A DNA stretch of 47,819 bases. Origin: Sedimentisphaerales bacterium (GTDB lineage Bacteria > Planctomycetota > Phycisphaerae > Sedimentisphaerales > UBA12454). The stretch covers positions 1 to 47,819 of the forward strand of contig JAFGGI010000024.1 in the NCBI GenBank assembly GCA_016930635.1, read 5' to 3'. The position numbers and the translations under genes are program-made. Every line of letters begins with the position of its first letter. Within the stretch, counting starts at the first letter, position 1. The notes beneath the pieces were generated by a model that saw nothing but the letters and a program-made list of their open reading frames with translations, was not told the DNA's origin and did no database searches. Shown here one piece after another: positions 9,631 through 15,781 of the stretch.

Positions 9631-9891
9631 ATGGATATCTCTGCTTTGGAAAGGAAGCTCGCCGAGCTTCTCGATGAAATCAACGAACCTCCCTCACACA
9701 AAGACAAGAAAATCCTTTCTCCCGCTCGCCGGACAAAGGTTTCCAACAAGCATTTGCGTCAGAATCTCGACGCACTTCATCAGTCGCTCGACCATCTGAG
9801 CCTGACGATAAAGTACGTGCTTTTCGACCTGGAAGCCACACGCAGGGAGAACAACTATCTCCGCAAGATACTCGAGGGAAGCGAAGAGTAG
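9631..9891 (+). CDS. Small coiled-coil protein of unknown function
   Basis: Unrecognised 86-aa soluble protein. Heptad-like helices occur at both ends (LERKLAELLDEI, residues 5-16, and LEATRRENNYLRKIL, about 68-82), with a basic linker (KKILSPARRTKVSNKHLRQNL) between, so oligomerisation or binding to a larger partner is plausible. GAGGA lies about 9-13 bases before ATG 9631. An overlapping frame starting at 9614 is less protein-like. It is the first gene after the sigma-54 promoter at 9541, which suggests control by an RpoN activator. Function is unknown. Confidence 0.6.
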   Translation: MDISALERKLAELLDEINEPPSHKDKKILSPARRTKVSNKHLRQNLDALHQSLDHLSLTIKYVLFDLEATRRENNYLRKILEGSEE

Positions 9892-9968
9892 CTCAAGTTT
9901 TCGTGATATAAGGAGGCAGGGCCGAGCCCAGAGACCCGACCCTGTTTCGGAGGGGGTAATGTGCAATT

Positions 9969-10211
9969 TTATTTCTTCAAAATGCCCGGCAAGAACGGCG
10001 AGATGAAACTTGTCGGATTCCTGTCATTCACCCACCAATAATCGTTCAAAATTGAAAATCCCGCCGCCTCGCCGGACAACTGTGCGTATACTGCCAGAGG
10101 GTCGCCTCTGTATACAGGTGGATTCAGGCCATCCGTCAAAACTCTGTATGGTAAAACTAAAGCAGCTAAAGCCGCGAAAACTATCAATAAATTCATCTGT
10201 TCCTTCAACAT
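9969..10211 (-). CDS. Small membrane-anchored or secreted protein, unknown
   Basis: An 80-aa frame with a hydrophobic N-terminus (MNLLIVFAALAALVLPYRVL) followed by a polar, aromatic-rich segment (NDYWWVNDRNPTSFISPF). The look is that of a short exported or tail-exposed protein. Start could be the first Met or the Met six residues in; a purine-rich AAAGGGA lies upstream. A perfect 19-bp palindrome at 10273-10291 sits about 60 bases upstream and could control it. An overlapping alternative frame at 10024-10260 has no such features. No family recognised. Confidence 0.45.
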   Translation of the reverse strand: MLKEQMNLLIVFAALAALVLPYRVLTDGLNPPVYRGDPLAVYAQLSGEAAGFSILNDYWWVNDRNPTSFISPFLPGILKK

Positions 10212-10272
10212 CTCTCGTTCCCTTTCTCTGACCTTTTAAAATTCCCCTGATTCTTTCCATGATTTATCTATA

Positions 10273-10291
10273 TAGGACTAATTCAGTCCTA
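10273..10291. promoter_or_regulatory. Candidate operator palindrome
   Basis: TAGGACT (10273-10279), spacer AATTC, AGTCCTA (10285-10291): a perfect 7-bp inverted repeat with 12-base centre spacing, the shape of a dimeric helix-turn-helix (for example Rrf2-like) site. It lies between the start of the 80-aa minus-strand gene and the csp promoter. Regulator unknown. Confidence 0.4.
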
Positions 10292-10553
10292 ATTATGGTC
10301 AAAAATAAAAACCTGTAACCCTGCTGAAAACTTTCCGATTGCCACGACCCATTACAGGCCGCGGCAATCTAAATAGATTCGTTTATCTTACAAATCCCTT
10401 TGTTTTATTAACTTTTTAATTATTCCTACTGTTCCTATGGGAAATATACGGCGTAAAATCCCCCCGGTTCGAAGAAAAATGAAGAAATTTTAAAATATTA
10501 TAAATCCTGCCCCTTCCTCGAACAGGATACTTAGAAAGTACCTGATATTTTTA

Positions 10554-10581
10554 TTGACTTTTTAAATCCATTTTGTATAAT
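10554..10581 (+). promoter_or_regulatory. Strong sigma-70 promoter of the first cold-shock gene
   Basis: TTGACT (10554-10559) and a perfect TATAAT (10576-10581) with a 16-base spacer. A start near 10588 gives a leader of about 100 bases before the ATG at 10691. Long leaders are usual for cold-inducible csp genes. Confidence 0.75.
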
Positions 10582-10596
10582 ATGATTGTTTGTGGT

Positions 10597-10690
10597 GTAT
10601 ATCCCTTCATCTCTCAGGCCTATACTTCCAATAAATTAATTCGAGAGATATTATGCGAACGGTCTATAGATGGGCCGAGGAGCAGAAAAT
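10597..10690 (+). promoter_or_regulatory. Structured 5' leader of csp copy 1
   Basis: Elements in order: GTATA (10597-10601), ATCTCTC (10609-10615), TATAC (10621-10625), GAGAGAT (10643-10649), then a weak GGTC/GGCC hairpin (10661-10676) directly before the GAGGAG ribosome-binding site (10677-10682). The two complementary pairs interleave, so they form either a pseudoknot or alternative folds. The same set recurs before csp copy 2. Confidence 0.6.
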
Positions 10691-10900
10691 ATGAATACAG
10701 GGACAGTAAAGTGGTTTGATTCAGACAAAGGTTATGGTGTTATAGCTCAGGACGACGGCAGCGAAGATTTGTTCGTCTCCCGCTCGGAAATTAAAATGAT
10801 AGATTGCATATCACTCAGTGAAGACCAGAAAGTTCAGTTCGAAGTCGGCGAGAACCAAAACGGCCCTTGTGCCAATAATGTAGTACCAATAACCAGATAA
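10691..10900 (+). CDS. Cold-shock domain protein, divergent copy
   Basis: Single cold-shock (OB-fold) domain, 69 aa, binding single-stranded RNA or DNA. Start ATG 10691 is chosen because GAGGAG lies 8 bases upstream and the protein then begins MNTGTVKWF like its paralogue; a longer frame from 10670 would include the ribosome-binding site. RNP1 reads KGYGVI and RNP2 reads LFVSRS, so the usual aromatic and His positions (KGFGFI, LFVHHS in copy 2) are changed, which may alter nucleic-acid affinity. It is followed 134 bases later by a second csp gene with a similar leader. Confidence 0.9.
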   Translation: MNTGTVKWFDSDKGYGVIAQDDGSEDLFVSRSEIKMIDCISLSEDQKVQFEVGENQNGPCANNVVPITR

Positions 10901-10942
10901 CCCCGTTGGAAATTGAATTTATACAGTATAGTTGTTAAAGGC

Positions 10943-11034
10943 GTATATCCCCCATCTCTCAGGCATATACTTCCATAAATTGAAATAGAGAGATATTATT
11001 TTAAACGGCCTGACAACAGGCCAAGGAGTAAAAA
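10943..11034 (+). promoter_or_regulatory. Structured 5' leader of csp copy 2
   Basis: It repeats the copy 1 leader: GTATAT (10943-10948), ATCTCTC (10954-10960), ATATAC (10965-10970), GAGAGAT (10988-10994), then a perfect GGCCTG/CAGGCC hairpin (11007-11022) abutting AAGGAG (11023-11028). A weak TATAGT at 10927-10932 may be the -10 box. Conserved spacing and pairing between copies support a functional RNA element. Confidence 0.6.
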
Positions 11035-11238
11035 GTGAATACAGGAACAGTAAAATGGTTTGATGAAAGAAAAGGTTTTGGTTTTATATCTCCCGATGAC
11101 GGCAGCAAAGATTTGTTCGTCCATCACTCGGAAGTTATGACCACAGGCTACGCGACACTCGCAGACAACCAAAAGGTGCAGTTCGAAGTAGGCGAAGGCA
11201 AAAAAGGCCCATGTGCCAACAAAGTAACACCTTTATAA
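11035..11238 (+). CDS. Cold-shock domain protein (canonical copy)
   Basis: 67-aa CspA-family RNA chaperone. RNP1 is KGFGFI (residues 13-18) and RNP2 is LFVHH (27-31), with the usual TVKWF start and QKVQFEVGEGKKGPCANKV end. The start codon is GTG, with AAGGAG 6 bases upstream. The leader is homologous to that of the upstream csp gene, so the pair arose by duplication including the regulatory region. A rho-independent terminator follows at 11261-11291. Confidence 0.93.
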   Translation: MNTGTVKWFDERKGFGFISPDDGSKDLFVHHSEVMTTGYATLADNQKVQFEVGEGKKGPCANKVTPL

Positions 11239-11260
11239 TCTGAAAGAACATGCAAACCGA

Positions 11261-11291
11261 AAAGGCTGTCCAAACCGGAGGGCCTTTTTTT
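11261..11291 (+). terminator. Intrinsic terminator after csp copy 2
   Basis: AAGGC…GTCC pairs with GGA…GGCCTT around a short A/C loop, and the 3' arm runs into seven T. It lies 22 bases after the csp stop codon. Confidence 0.75.
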
Positions 11292-11448
11292 ACGCGCAAA
11301 TCGCTGAAATTGTTCCTTTGACAATGCCCAGCCGTATGGTACTATCAATAAATCATAAAAGATCAATAGATCTTTAAGCCGCAGAGAAAGACTCAGCAAA
11401 CCTTCCTTTACAGCTTTTTCATTTGGTGATTTGCCGAAAGGAGCCGCA

Positions 11449-11616
11449 ATGGCAAAAACTTTAAAAACCTCGCCCGCGAACAGGAAATGCGCATTTCCGA
11501 ACTGCAAACACACCTTAAGCATCTACAACCACTATGAGTACTGTCATATACATCTCGACAATATGCCCAGGGATAAAAAGAATAGGATTATAAAGCACCC
11601 CGCAGGCGTTAAATAA
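11449..11616 (+). CDS. Mini zinc-finger-like protein, unknown
   Basis: A 55-aa basic protein. Start ATG 11449 is chosen because AAGGAG (11438-11443) sits 5 bases upstream; a longer frame would begin at TTG 11431, inside the ribosome-binding region. It contains CAFPNC, then CHIH about 14 residues later (C-x4-C…C-x-H-x-H order with nearby His), a plausible single zinc site, flanked by Lys/Arg-rich ends (PRDKKNRIIKHP). Nucleic-acid binding is a reasonable guess only. Confidence 0.6.
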   Translation: MAKTLKTSPANRKCAFPNCKHTLSIYNHYEYCHIHLDNMPRDKKNRIIKHPAGVK

Positions 11617-11689
11617 TACCGTTTTTGAACATTGTCAAATTTAACCACAGATACGATGGATTTGGCGGATAATTACTAACCACGAATGA

Positions 11690-11731
11690 ATCCCGTTAGA
11701 AATTACTCGAAAAGAAGGTTTCTAACGGGAT
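11690..11731. repeat. Palindromic insert with 13-bp arms
   Basis: ATCCCGTTAGAAA (11690-11702) and TTTCTAACGGGAT (11719-11731) are perfect inverted arms. The element interrupts a CCACGAATGAACACGAAT-type spacer repeat, and TGAA occurs on both sides of the interruption. The same arms recur around 39636-39723. Confidence 0.7.
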
Positions 11732-11766
11732 GAACACGAATAAAGATAAATAATGTAATCCAAAAG

Positions 11767-11949
11767 CCCCCAACTTTACGTTGGGGGTTTATTCGTTTGG
11801 TTAGCCCCCACCCCTGTGGTGGGGGGATATTTAGCCCCACGACGTGTCGTGGGGTTGCTTTTATATTTAGCCCTGCCAATACTTTGGCAGGGTTGGTTAG
11901 CCCCGTTGCTCGCGACGGGGGATATTTAGCCCCTCGGCCTGCCGAGGGG
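11767..11949. repeat. Array of six GC-rich palindromes in a TTAGCCCC…GGGG frame
   Basis: Six short hairpins follow one another, each of C/G-rich 8-9 bp arms with a 2-5 base loop. All but the first are preceded by GGTTAG or ATTTAG, and each ends in GGGG. The stem interior differs between units (for example CCCCACGAC/GTCGTGGGG, CCCTGCCAA/TTGGCAGGG, CCCCTCGG/CCGAGGGG). The unit at 11827-11862 has a perfect 36-bp inverted copy at 26176-26211. A translated frame across it (11797-12114) is not a gene. The remaining 11617-12147 spacer holds only repeats. Confidence 0.8.
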
Positions 11950-12020
11950 TTTGGTTATTGGTCATTTATTGATAATTGTACCTTGCTTATTGATTATTAC
12001 TTCCCCCTTGCTTTTCCCAC

Positions 12021-12074
12021 GCACCGATGTCATTCTGAACAACGTGAAGAATCTTCTTCACTTTTCCTCGGTGC
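12021..12074 (+). repeat. 54-bp element, copy 1, bounded by GCACCG/CGGTGC
   Basis: It starts GCACCG and ends CGGTGC; its centre contains the common TGTCATTCTGAAC…GTGAAGAATCTTC repeat. The copy at 13393-13446 has identical length and differs at five positions. A promoter-like TTCACT (12057-12062), 17 bases, TAATAT (12080-12085) overlaps its right half, upstream of the gene at 12148. Confidence 0.75.
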
Positions 12075-12147
12075 GAGGGTAATATTAATGAGGACGAGAA
12101 CAGAGGGTGGTTAAAGGGAGAATAGTAATAAGACAAGGAGGTACGAT

Positions 12148-12822
12148 ATGTATACTATACCAACAGGAACGATAGCTGAGGTTATTTTTAATCTGGAAAA
12201 ATGGTTCTCAAGAACCGAAGGCTCTACCGTCAGGCTTATAGGTTTATTATTTGCCCGACCGCAAACACATCTCTGCAACTCTGAGATTCTGCCAAACCTC
12301 GAATACTTTCACCATAGGTCTGCAGAACATATTAATTTTTTCTGTGCCGGCTATTCCAGGAATCCTGACGAAGAATTTAATGACTGGGAACCCTTAACAA
12401 CAAGCATTGAAGGAATCTGGTACTACAGCCCTACTTCTTTCAATCGTTTTCGCGAGGATGTAGCATCACAAACTAAATGGCAGTACAGCGGTGAGGTCGA
12501 TCTGATTCTTTTAAATGCAGAACGCGATAAAAAGGATAACTTCTGCAGCTTGAAGTTTGAATCGTCGATAGTATGTCAACTTGACCAGATGATACACGAC
12601 CAGGCCATCTCTTCGGTCTCATCGTTCATCGAAAAAATAGTATCCTTCACGGAAAACTTCGATGGTACCGACCCCGCCTGGGGCTTCAGTGATTCAATGG
12701 GCGCCGAAACAGCAGGCTCAGCGCTCAAAAGAGTCATCCTGTCTCTGTTGCCCAAAGACCTGGGCAAAGAAGCGGCTAAAGCGTATCATTTTGCAGTCCG
12801 AGATATTCGTCCTGCTACCTGA
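12148..12822 (+). CDS. Hypothetical protein
   Basis: Unrecognised 224-aa soluble protein with mixed composition, rich in aromatic residues (WFSRTEG, NFFCAGYSRN, GIWYYSPTSFNRF). No signal peptide, membrane segment or catalytic motif is evident to me. AAGGAGG lies just ahead of ATG 12148, a strong ribosome-binding site. The gene lies downstream of a 54-bp inverted-end repeat that may supply its promoter, in a repeat-rich accessory stretch. It may be a lineage-specific accessory gene; function unknown. Confidence 0.7.
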   Translation: MYTIPTGTIAEVIFNLEKWFSRTEGSTVRLIGLLFARPQTHLCNSEILPNLEYFHHRSAEHINFFCAGYSRNPDEEFNDWEPLTTSIEGIWYYSPTSFNRFREDVASQTKWQYSGEVDLILLNAERDKKDNFCSLKFESSIVCQLDQMIHDQAISSVSSFIEKIVSFTENFDGTDPAWGFSDSMGAETAGSALKRVILSLLPKDLGKEAAKAYHFAVRDIRPAT

Positions 12823-12844
12823 CCGAAAATATATTATCTCTATG

Positions 12845-12942
12845 CTAAACGCTGTTTTTACTGTTAGCCACAAAGGCGCAAAGACCCTAAGAAAAAAACC
12901 TTAATAATACTTTGTGACTTAGTGTCTTGGTGGCTCTTTTTT
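12845..12942. repeat. Imperfect long palindrome of the GCCACAAAGG class, copy 1
   Basis: It starts CTAAACGCTG (12845-12854); the palindrome runs from GCCACAAAGGCGC (12867) to GTCTTGGTGGC (ending 12934) and then a run of T. The left arm and the reverse complement of the right arm agree imperfectly over about 25 bases. It could work as a terminator for the gene ending at 12822. A second copy lies at 13220-13345. Confidence 0.65.
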
Positions 12943-13001
12943 CCGCCCTTGCTTTTTCCCCGCCCCGGCCGTAAAATTGAGAGAGACAATAAGGAGAAAA
13001 G

Positions 13002-13223
13002 ATGAAATTTTCAAGACGAAAGAAATTTATAATACGTTTCATTGTCGCTTTTATAGTAATTCGGGTGCTTGCTCCTATATCCGACAATAATATAATTTCT
13101 GACAATAATATCATCAACTTTATTGCATTTATTATAATTTTAACTATCCCGCTCTACATTGTAGAATTGATTATAAGACGGCTTGAGAAAAAACCGGAAA
13201 AACCTGAAAAACCTGAACCCTAA
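13002..13223 (+). CDS. Small two-helix membrane protein
   Basis: A 73-aa protein with two hydrophobic segments (IIRFIVAFIVIRVLA, about 9-23, and FIAFIIILTIPLYIVELII, about 40-58), an internal SDNNIISDNNII tandem repeat between them, and a C-terminal KPEKPEKPEP tail also built of short repeats. AAGGAG lies ahead of ATG 13002. The gene is bracketed by two direct copies of the GCCACAAAGG palindrome, and its stop codon is shared with the CTAAACG start of the second copy. No function assigned. Confidence 0.6.
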   Translation: MKFSRRKKFIIRFIVAFIVIRVLAPISDNNIISDNNIINFIAFIIILTIPLYIVELIIRRLEKKPEKPEKPEP

Positions 13224-13345
13224 ACGCTGATTTTTTAGCCACAAAGGCACCCGTCCTTCGCTAAAGCTACGGAGGACAGGCAAAGGCTCTAAGAAAAAAA
13301 CCTTAATAATACTTTATGACTTAGTGTCTTGGTGGCTATTTTTTG
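13220..13345. repeat. GCCACAAAGG palindrome, copy 2, carrying a nested 31-bp insert
   Basis: Same element as 12845-12942, but 31 bases (13250-13280, CCCGTCCTTCG…CGGAGGACAGG) interrupt GGCA|CAAAGG. Removing them restores a GCCACAAAGGCACAAAGG sequence matching copy 1. The insert is itself palindromic (arms 9 of 11 matching). Confidence 0.75.
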
Positions 13346-13346
13346 A

Positions 13347-13390
13347 TAACCGAATACTGATAACTGTATAATAACTGAATACCGATAACT
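13347..13390. repeat. Degenerate GATAACTG/GAATAC tandem repeat
   Basis: Alternating ACTGATAACTG, AATAACTGAATACCG motifs. The reverse complement of the same series occurs at about 25692-25761, with two extra GGTTAT-type units there. It is a low-complexity spacer repeat with no coding role seen. Confidence 0.6.
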
Positions 13391-13392
13391 CC

Positions 13393-13446
13393 GCACCATT
13401 GTCATTCTGAACAACGTGAAGAATCTTCTTCCATTTTCCCCGGTGC
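13393..13446 (+). repeat. 54-bp element, copy 2
   Basis: Direct copy of 12021-12074, 49 of 54 bases identical and the same length, again starting GCACC and ending GGTGC. A promoter-like TTCCAT (13429-13434), 17 bases, TATAAT (13452-13457) overlaps its end and would serve the gene at 13487. Confidence 0.75.
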
Positions 13447-13486
13447 GGTAGTATAATTAAATAGGATAAATCGCAGAGGAAAAAAC

Positions 13487-15004
13487 TTGGAATATTCGCA
13501 GGTAGAGCAAAAAGTTAAACTTCAGGTAATGAAATTTTATGATGCCTTAGAAAAAAGGATTAAAAGGCATCCACCTCAAAAATATATCTCTTATTGTGCT
13601 AAACGTTTTACACAATGCAGAAACGATATTAAAAAATTTGTGCAATCTCCTCCCCACAATTTATTGCATAGTATTGAAGCCAATTGTGCTTATTACAAAG
13701 AGGGCTACACGGAGCCAGTAAGCTGGAATAAATTTGCTAGAATTATGAATGTGTATCATGATTATGGAGACAACCTGTTTTTGAATTACACAATAGAAGA
13801 AAATTCTGATCGTTTCTTCCTAATGATGGCAAAACAACAATTCGAATTACAAGATACTCCTTCTAAGGGTTATATGGCAAGAGTATGGTCTCTATTTGTA
13901 GATAATCTATACACTGTTAAATTAGCCAAAGAATTTCAGCAAAAGTATAAAATGTCCATGGAACAATGGTTTCATTTAATGTTTTTATTGTGGGTAGCAG
14001 CAAATCAAAGGGCAGATTGTATATTTAAAAAGGACATATTACTTAATTGTGATTTTTATATGGTATCTCAAGATGTAATTGACTCCCTTTACAGTTATAT
14101 TTCCTACACAATCAGAGAGATAAAGGAAAATTATTTAAGTATAAGAAAACAAGAAAATATCGTATTTCATTTTTTAATTCGGTCAGTATTTTTGGAAAGA
14201 CCTATAATCGATTTTAATGATGGCAATATGATTGCTCCTCATCCTGATTTGATATTTTTACATTCTGGAGAAGGATTACTGAAGTTAATAAGTTCTATAG
14301 ATGGTTACGAAAGTTGTATTTCAAAAAGCTTTGAAAATTACACCAAGGACTTGCTAAATTGTTTAGAAAATAAAGCGCAGATACTCTCATGTAATGAACT
14401 AGAGAAGATTGTGAAAAATACTACGGGAGGGAAAAGTTGTGATTATCTTATAGAGACAGATTCAGAGATAGTGCTTGTTGAATGTAAAGCGACATCATTT
14501 ACAGCAAAAATGTTTACTGATAATGCTATATTAAACAACAATTCTACTGGTCAGATCGCAGCGGCATTAATACAATTTTATACAACCGCATATGATTTAC
14601 ATAATGGTGTTTTTGATGCTTTTTCTATAGACAAAGAAAAACCTGTCATAGGTTTTGTAGTAACATTGGGAAAGTTGCCCCTTGTAAACTCTAACTGGTA
14701 TTTTGACAAATTTATTATAGGAAGAGCAGATAAAAAACTAAAGCCACCTATATTCCCAAGTAATTCTATGAAATTTTATCCTATAGTAATGTCTATAGAA
14801 ACTTTTGAGCATCTAATAGTCATACTGAATAATGTAAAAACAAGTGTTATGGAGTTACATAATCAAAAAGAAAATGAGAAATATGCAATAGTTGGTGATT
14901 GGGATGCTTATCTAAGATCAAAATTACAACCCGACTATAACACACTTTCGATAGTAGAGAGTAATAATAATAAATTTTTTGAAAGTATGGGTGTTGGAGT
15001 TTGA
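13487..15004 (+). CDS. AT-rich hypothetical protein with PD-(D/E)XK-like nuclease motif
   Basis: 505-aa soluble protein, clearly AT-richer than its surroundings, suggesting transfer. Start is taken as TTG 13487 with GAGGA 6 bases upstream; the next Met in frame is 14 codons in. The N-terminal ~280 residues are helical and unrecognised. The C-terminal part has the order expected for a restriction-endonuclease-like fold: helix with Glu283 (SFENYTKDLL), Asp319 in GKSCDYLIE, then Glu332-Cys-Lys334 in IVLVECKATS, followed by a Gln-bearing helix (TGQIAAALIQFY). Catalysis is inferred from these residues. It may be a defence or DNA-processing nuclease; no restriction, helicase or methylase partner is adjacent. 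Confidence 0.72.
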   Translation: MEYSQVEQKVKLQVMKFYDALEKRIKRHPPQKYISYCAKRFTQCRNDIKKFVQSPPHNLLHSIEANCAYYKEGYTEPVSWNKFARIMNVYHDYGDNLFLNYTIEENSDRFFLMMAKQQFELQDTPSKGYMARVWSLFVDNLYTVKLAKEFQQKYKMSMEQWFHLMFLLWVAANQRADCIFKKDILLNCDFYMVSQDVIDSLYSYISYTIREIKENYLSIRKQENIVFHFLIRSVFLERPIIDFNDGNMIAPHPDLIFLHSGEGLLKLISSIDGYESCISKSFENYTKDLLNCLENKAQILSCNELEKIVKNTTGGKSCDYLIETDSEIVLVECKATSFTAKMFTDNAILNNNSTGQIAAALIQFYTTAYDLHNGVFDAFSIDKEKPVIGFVVTLGKLPLVNSNWYFDKFIIGRADKKLKPPIFPSNSMKFYPIVMSIETFEHLIVILNNVKTSVMELHNQKENEKYAIVGDWDAYLRSKLQPDYNTLSIVESNNNKFFESMGVGV

Positions 15005-15040
15005 TATTATTAACCGATATGATTTAAGAAAAAAATAAAA

Positions 15041-15071
15041 CAAGGAGAAAAAAATGGTTAAAGAGGTTTAA
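15041..15071 (+). other. Orphan ribosome-binding site and five-codon frame
   Basis: AAGGAG (15042-15047) is followed by ATG 15054 and only five codons before TAA (15069-15071). It lies directly behind the nuclease-like gene and overlaps the 3' end of the convergent DUF5677-like gene. It may mark a truncated downstream partner. Confidence 0.35.
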
Positions 15072-15768
15072 AATCTATAGGAGACCCACACCATTTGTTG
15101 ATTTCTTGGAGAACGGATTGACCAGCTACACAAATTACTTCACAAATCATTTTAAATTGAGATTCATTATATTCCTCGCTATCTTGTTTTGTTTCCAAGA
15201 ACTGTGTAAGGGATTCATTTGCATCTGCAACATGAATGTTTCTTGAATAAAAGCGATATGCCAAATTATATAAACGCATATTACCCGTGCTGTCTGCTAA
15301 ATCCCTAATACTCCTTCCTGTAAACCCAAACCGCCGAAGTTGTTTCAAGTTTTCTGTGGAATATCGGGATTTGATATCTTCCTCAGTTTTTAAATAGGAT
15401 TCTTTTACATCTTTGTCAGGACAAATTTCATAATTGGTTACCTTTATCTGTTTTAATTTATCTAACATTAACGAGTCAATAAAGTTTTGGAATACTTCAT
15501 CATAGTTTTTCTTGTTTTGCACAACATAATCAAATGCAAATTTTGTTTCCAATAACGTCCGAGCCAATATTTGTGCTTCTTGAATGTAATCTTCTTCAAT
15601 GAGCAAGCATAAAGCTTCAATAAGACGTGTAGCTTTTTTTGCGAACACAAGAATTAGAATGTCTTTACTCTCGTTCACTTTTTGTTGTAATAGTATATTA
15701 ATTAACTCATTACCAACTTTAGGCATCTCGTTTATTGCATTAATATAAGATAAAAGTTTTTCTTCCAT
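15058..15768 (-). CDS. DUF5677-like protein
   Basis: 236-aa helical protein, AT-rich like the convergent neighbour. The pattern ATRLIEALCLLIEEDY…EAQILARTLLETKFAFDYV (about residues 45-82), a charged middle helix (FIDSLMLDKLKQIK) and YRFYSRNIHVADAN (about 173-186) fit the DUF5677 layout: two packed helices with an R-x2-x-E motif and a later S-x-x-H. The family's function is not established, and it often sits in accessory regions. The assignment is by eye. Its 3' end covers the orphan start at 15054. Transcribed toward the nuclease-like gene. Confidence 0.6.
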   Translation of the reverse strand: MEEKLLSYINAINEMPKVGNELINILLQQKVNESKDILILVFAKKATRLIEALCLLIEEDYIQEAQILARTLLETKFAFDYVVQNKKNYDEVFQNFIDSLMLDKLKQIKVTNYEICPDKDVKESYLKTEEDIKSRYSTENLKQLRRFGFTGRSIRDLADSTGNMRLYNLAYRFYSRNIHVADANESLTQFLETKQDSEEYNESQFKMICEVICVAGQSVLQEINKWCGSPIDFKPL

Positions 15769-15781
15769 ATCTGTACCGTGG

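Noticed and set aside
9959-10006. 15-codon frame behind GGAGGGGG at 9949
   Set aside because: Good ribosome-binding site but very short and antisense to the end of the 80-aa gene; cannot be separated from chance.
10024-10260. 78-codon minus-strand frame overlapping the 80-aa gene
   Set aside because: Basic, low-quality peptide in a different frame; the 80-aa frame has a membrane segment and a better start.
11767-11949. CRISPR array
   Set aside because: Unit spacing is irregular, the variable part is palindromic and internal, there is no constant repeat with unique spacers, and no cas gene is present.
11797-12114. 105-codon frame on the plus strand
   Set aside because: It translates the palindrome array and the 54-bp repeat; the peptide is Gly/Pro/Val repeats with no ribosome-binding site.
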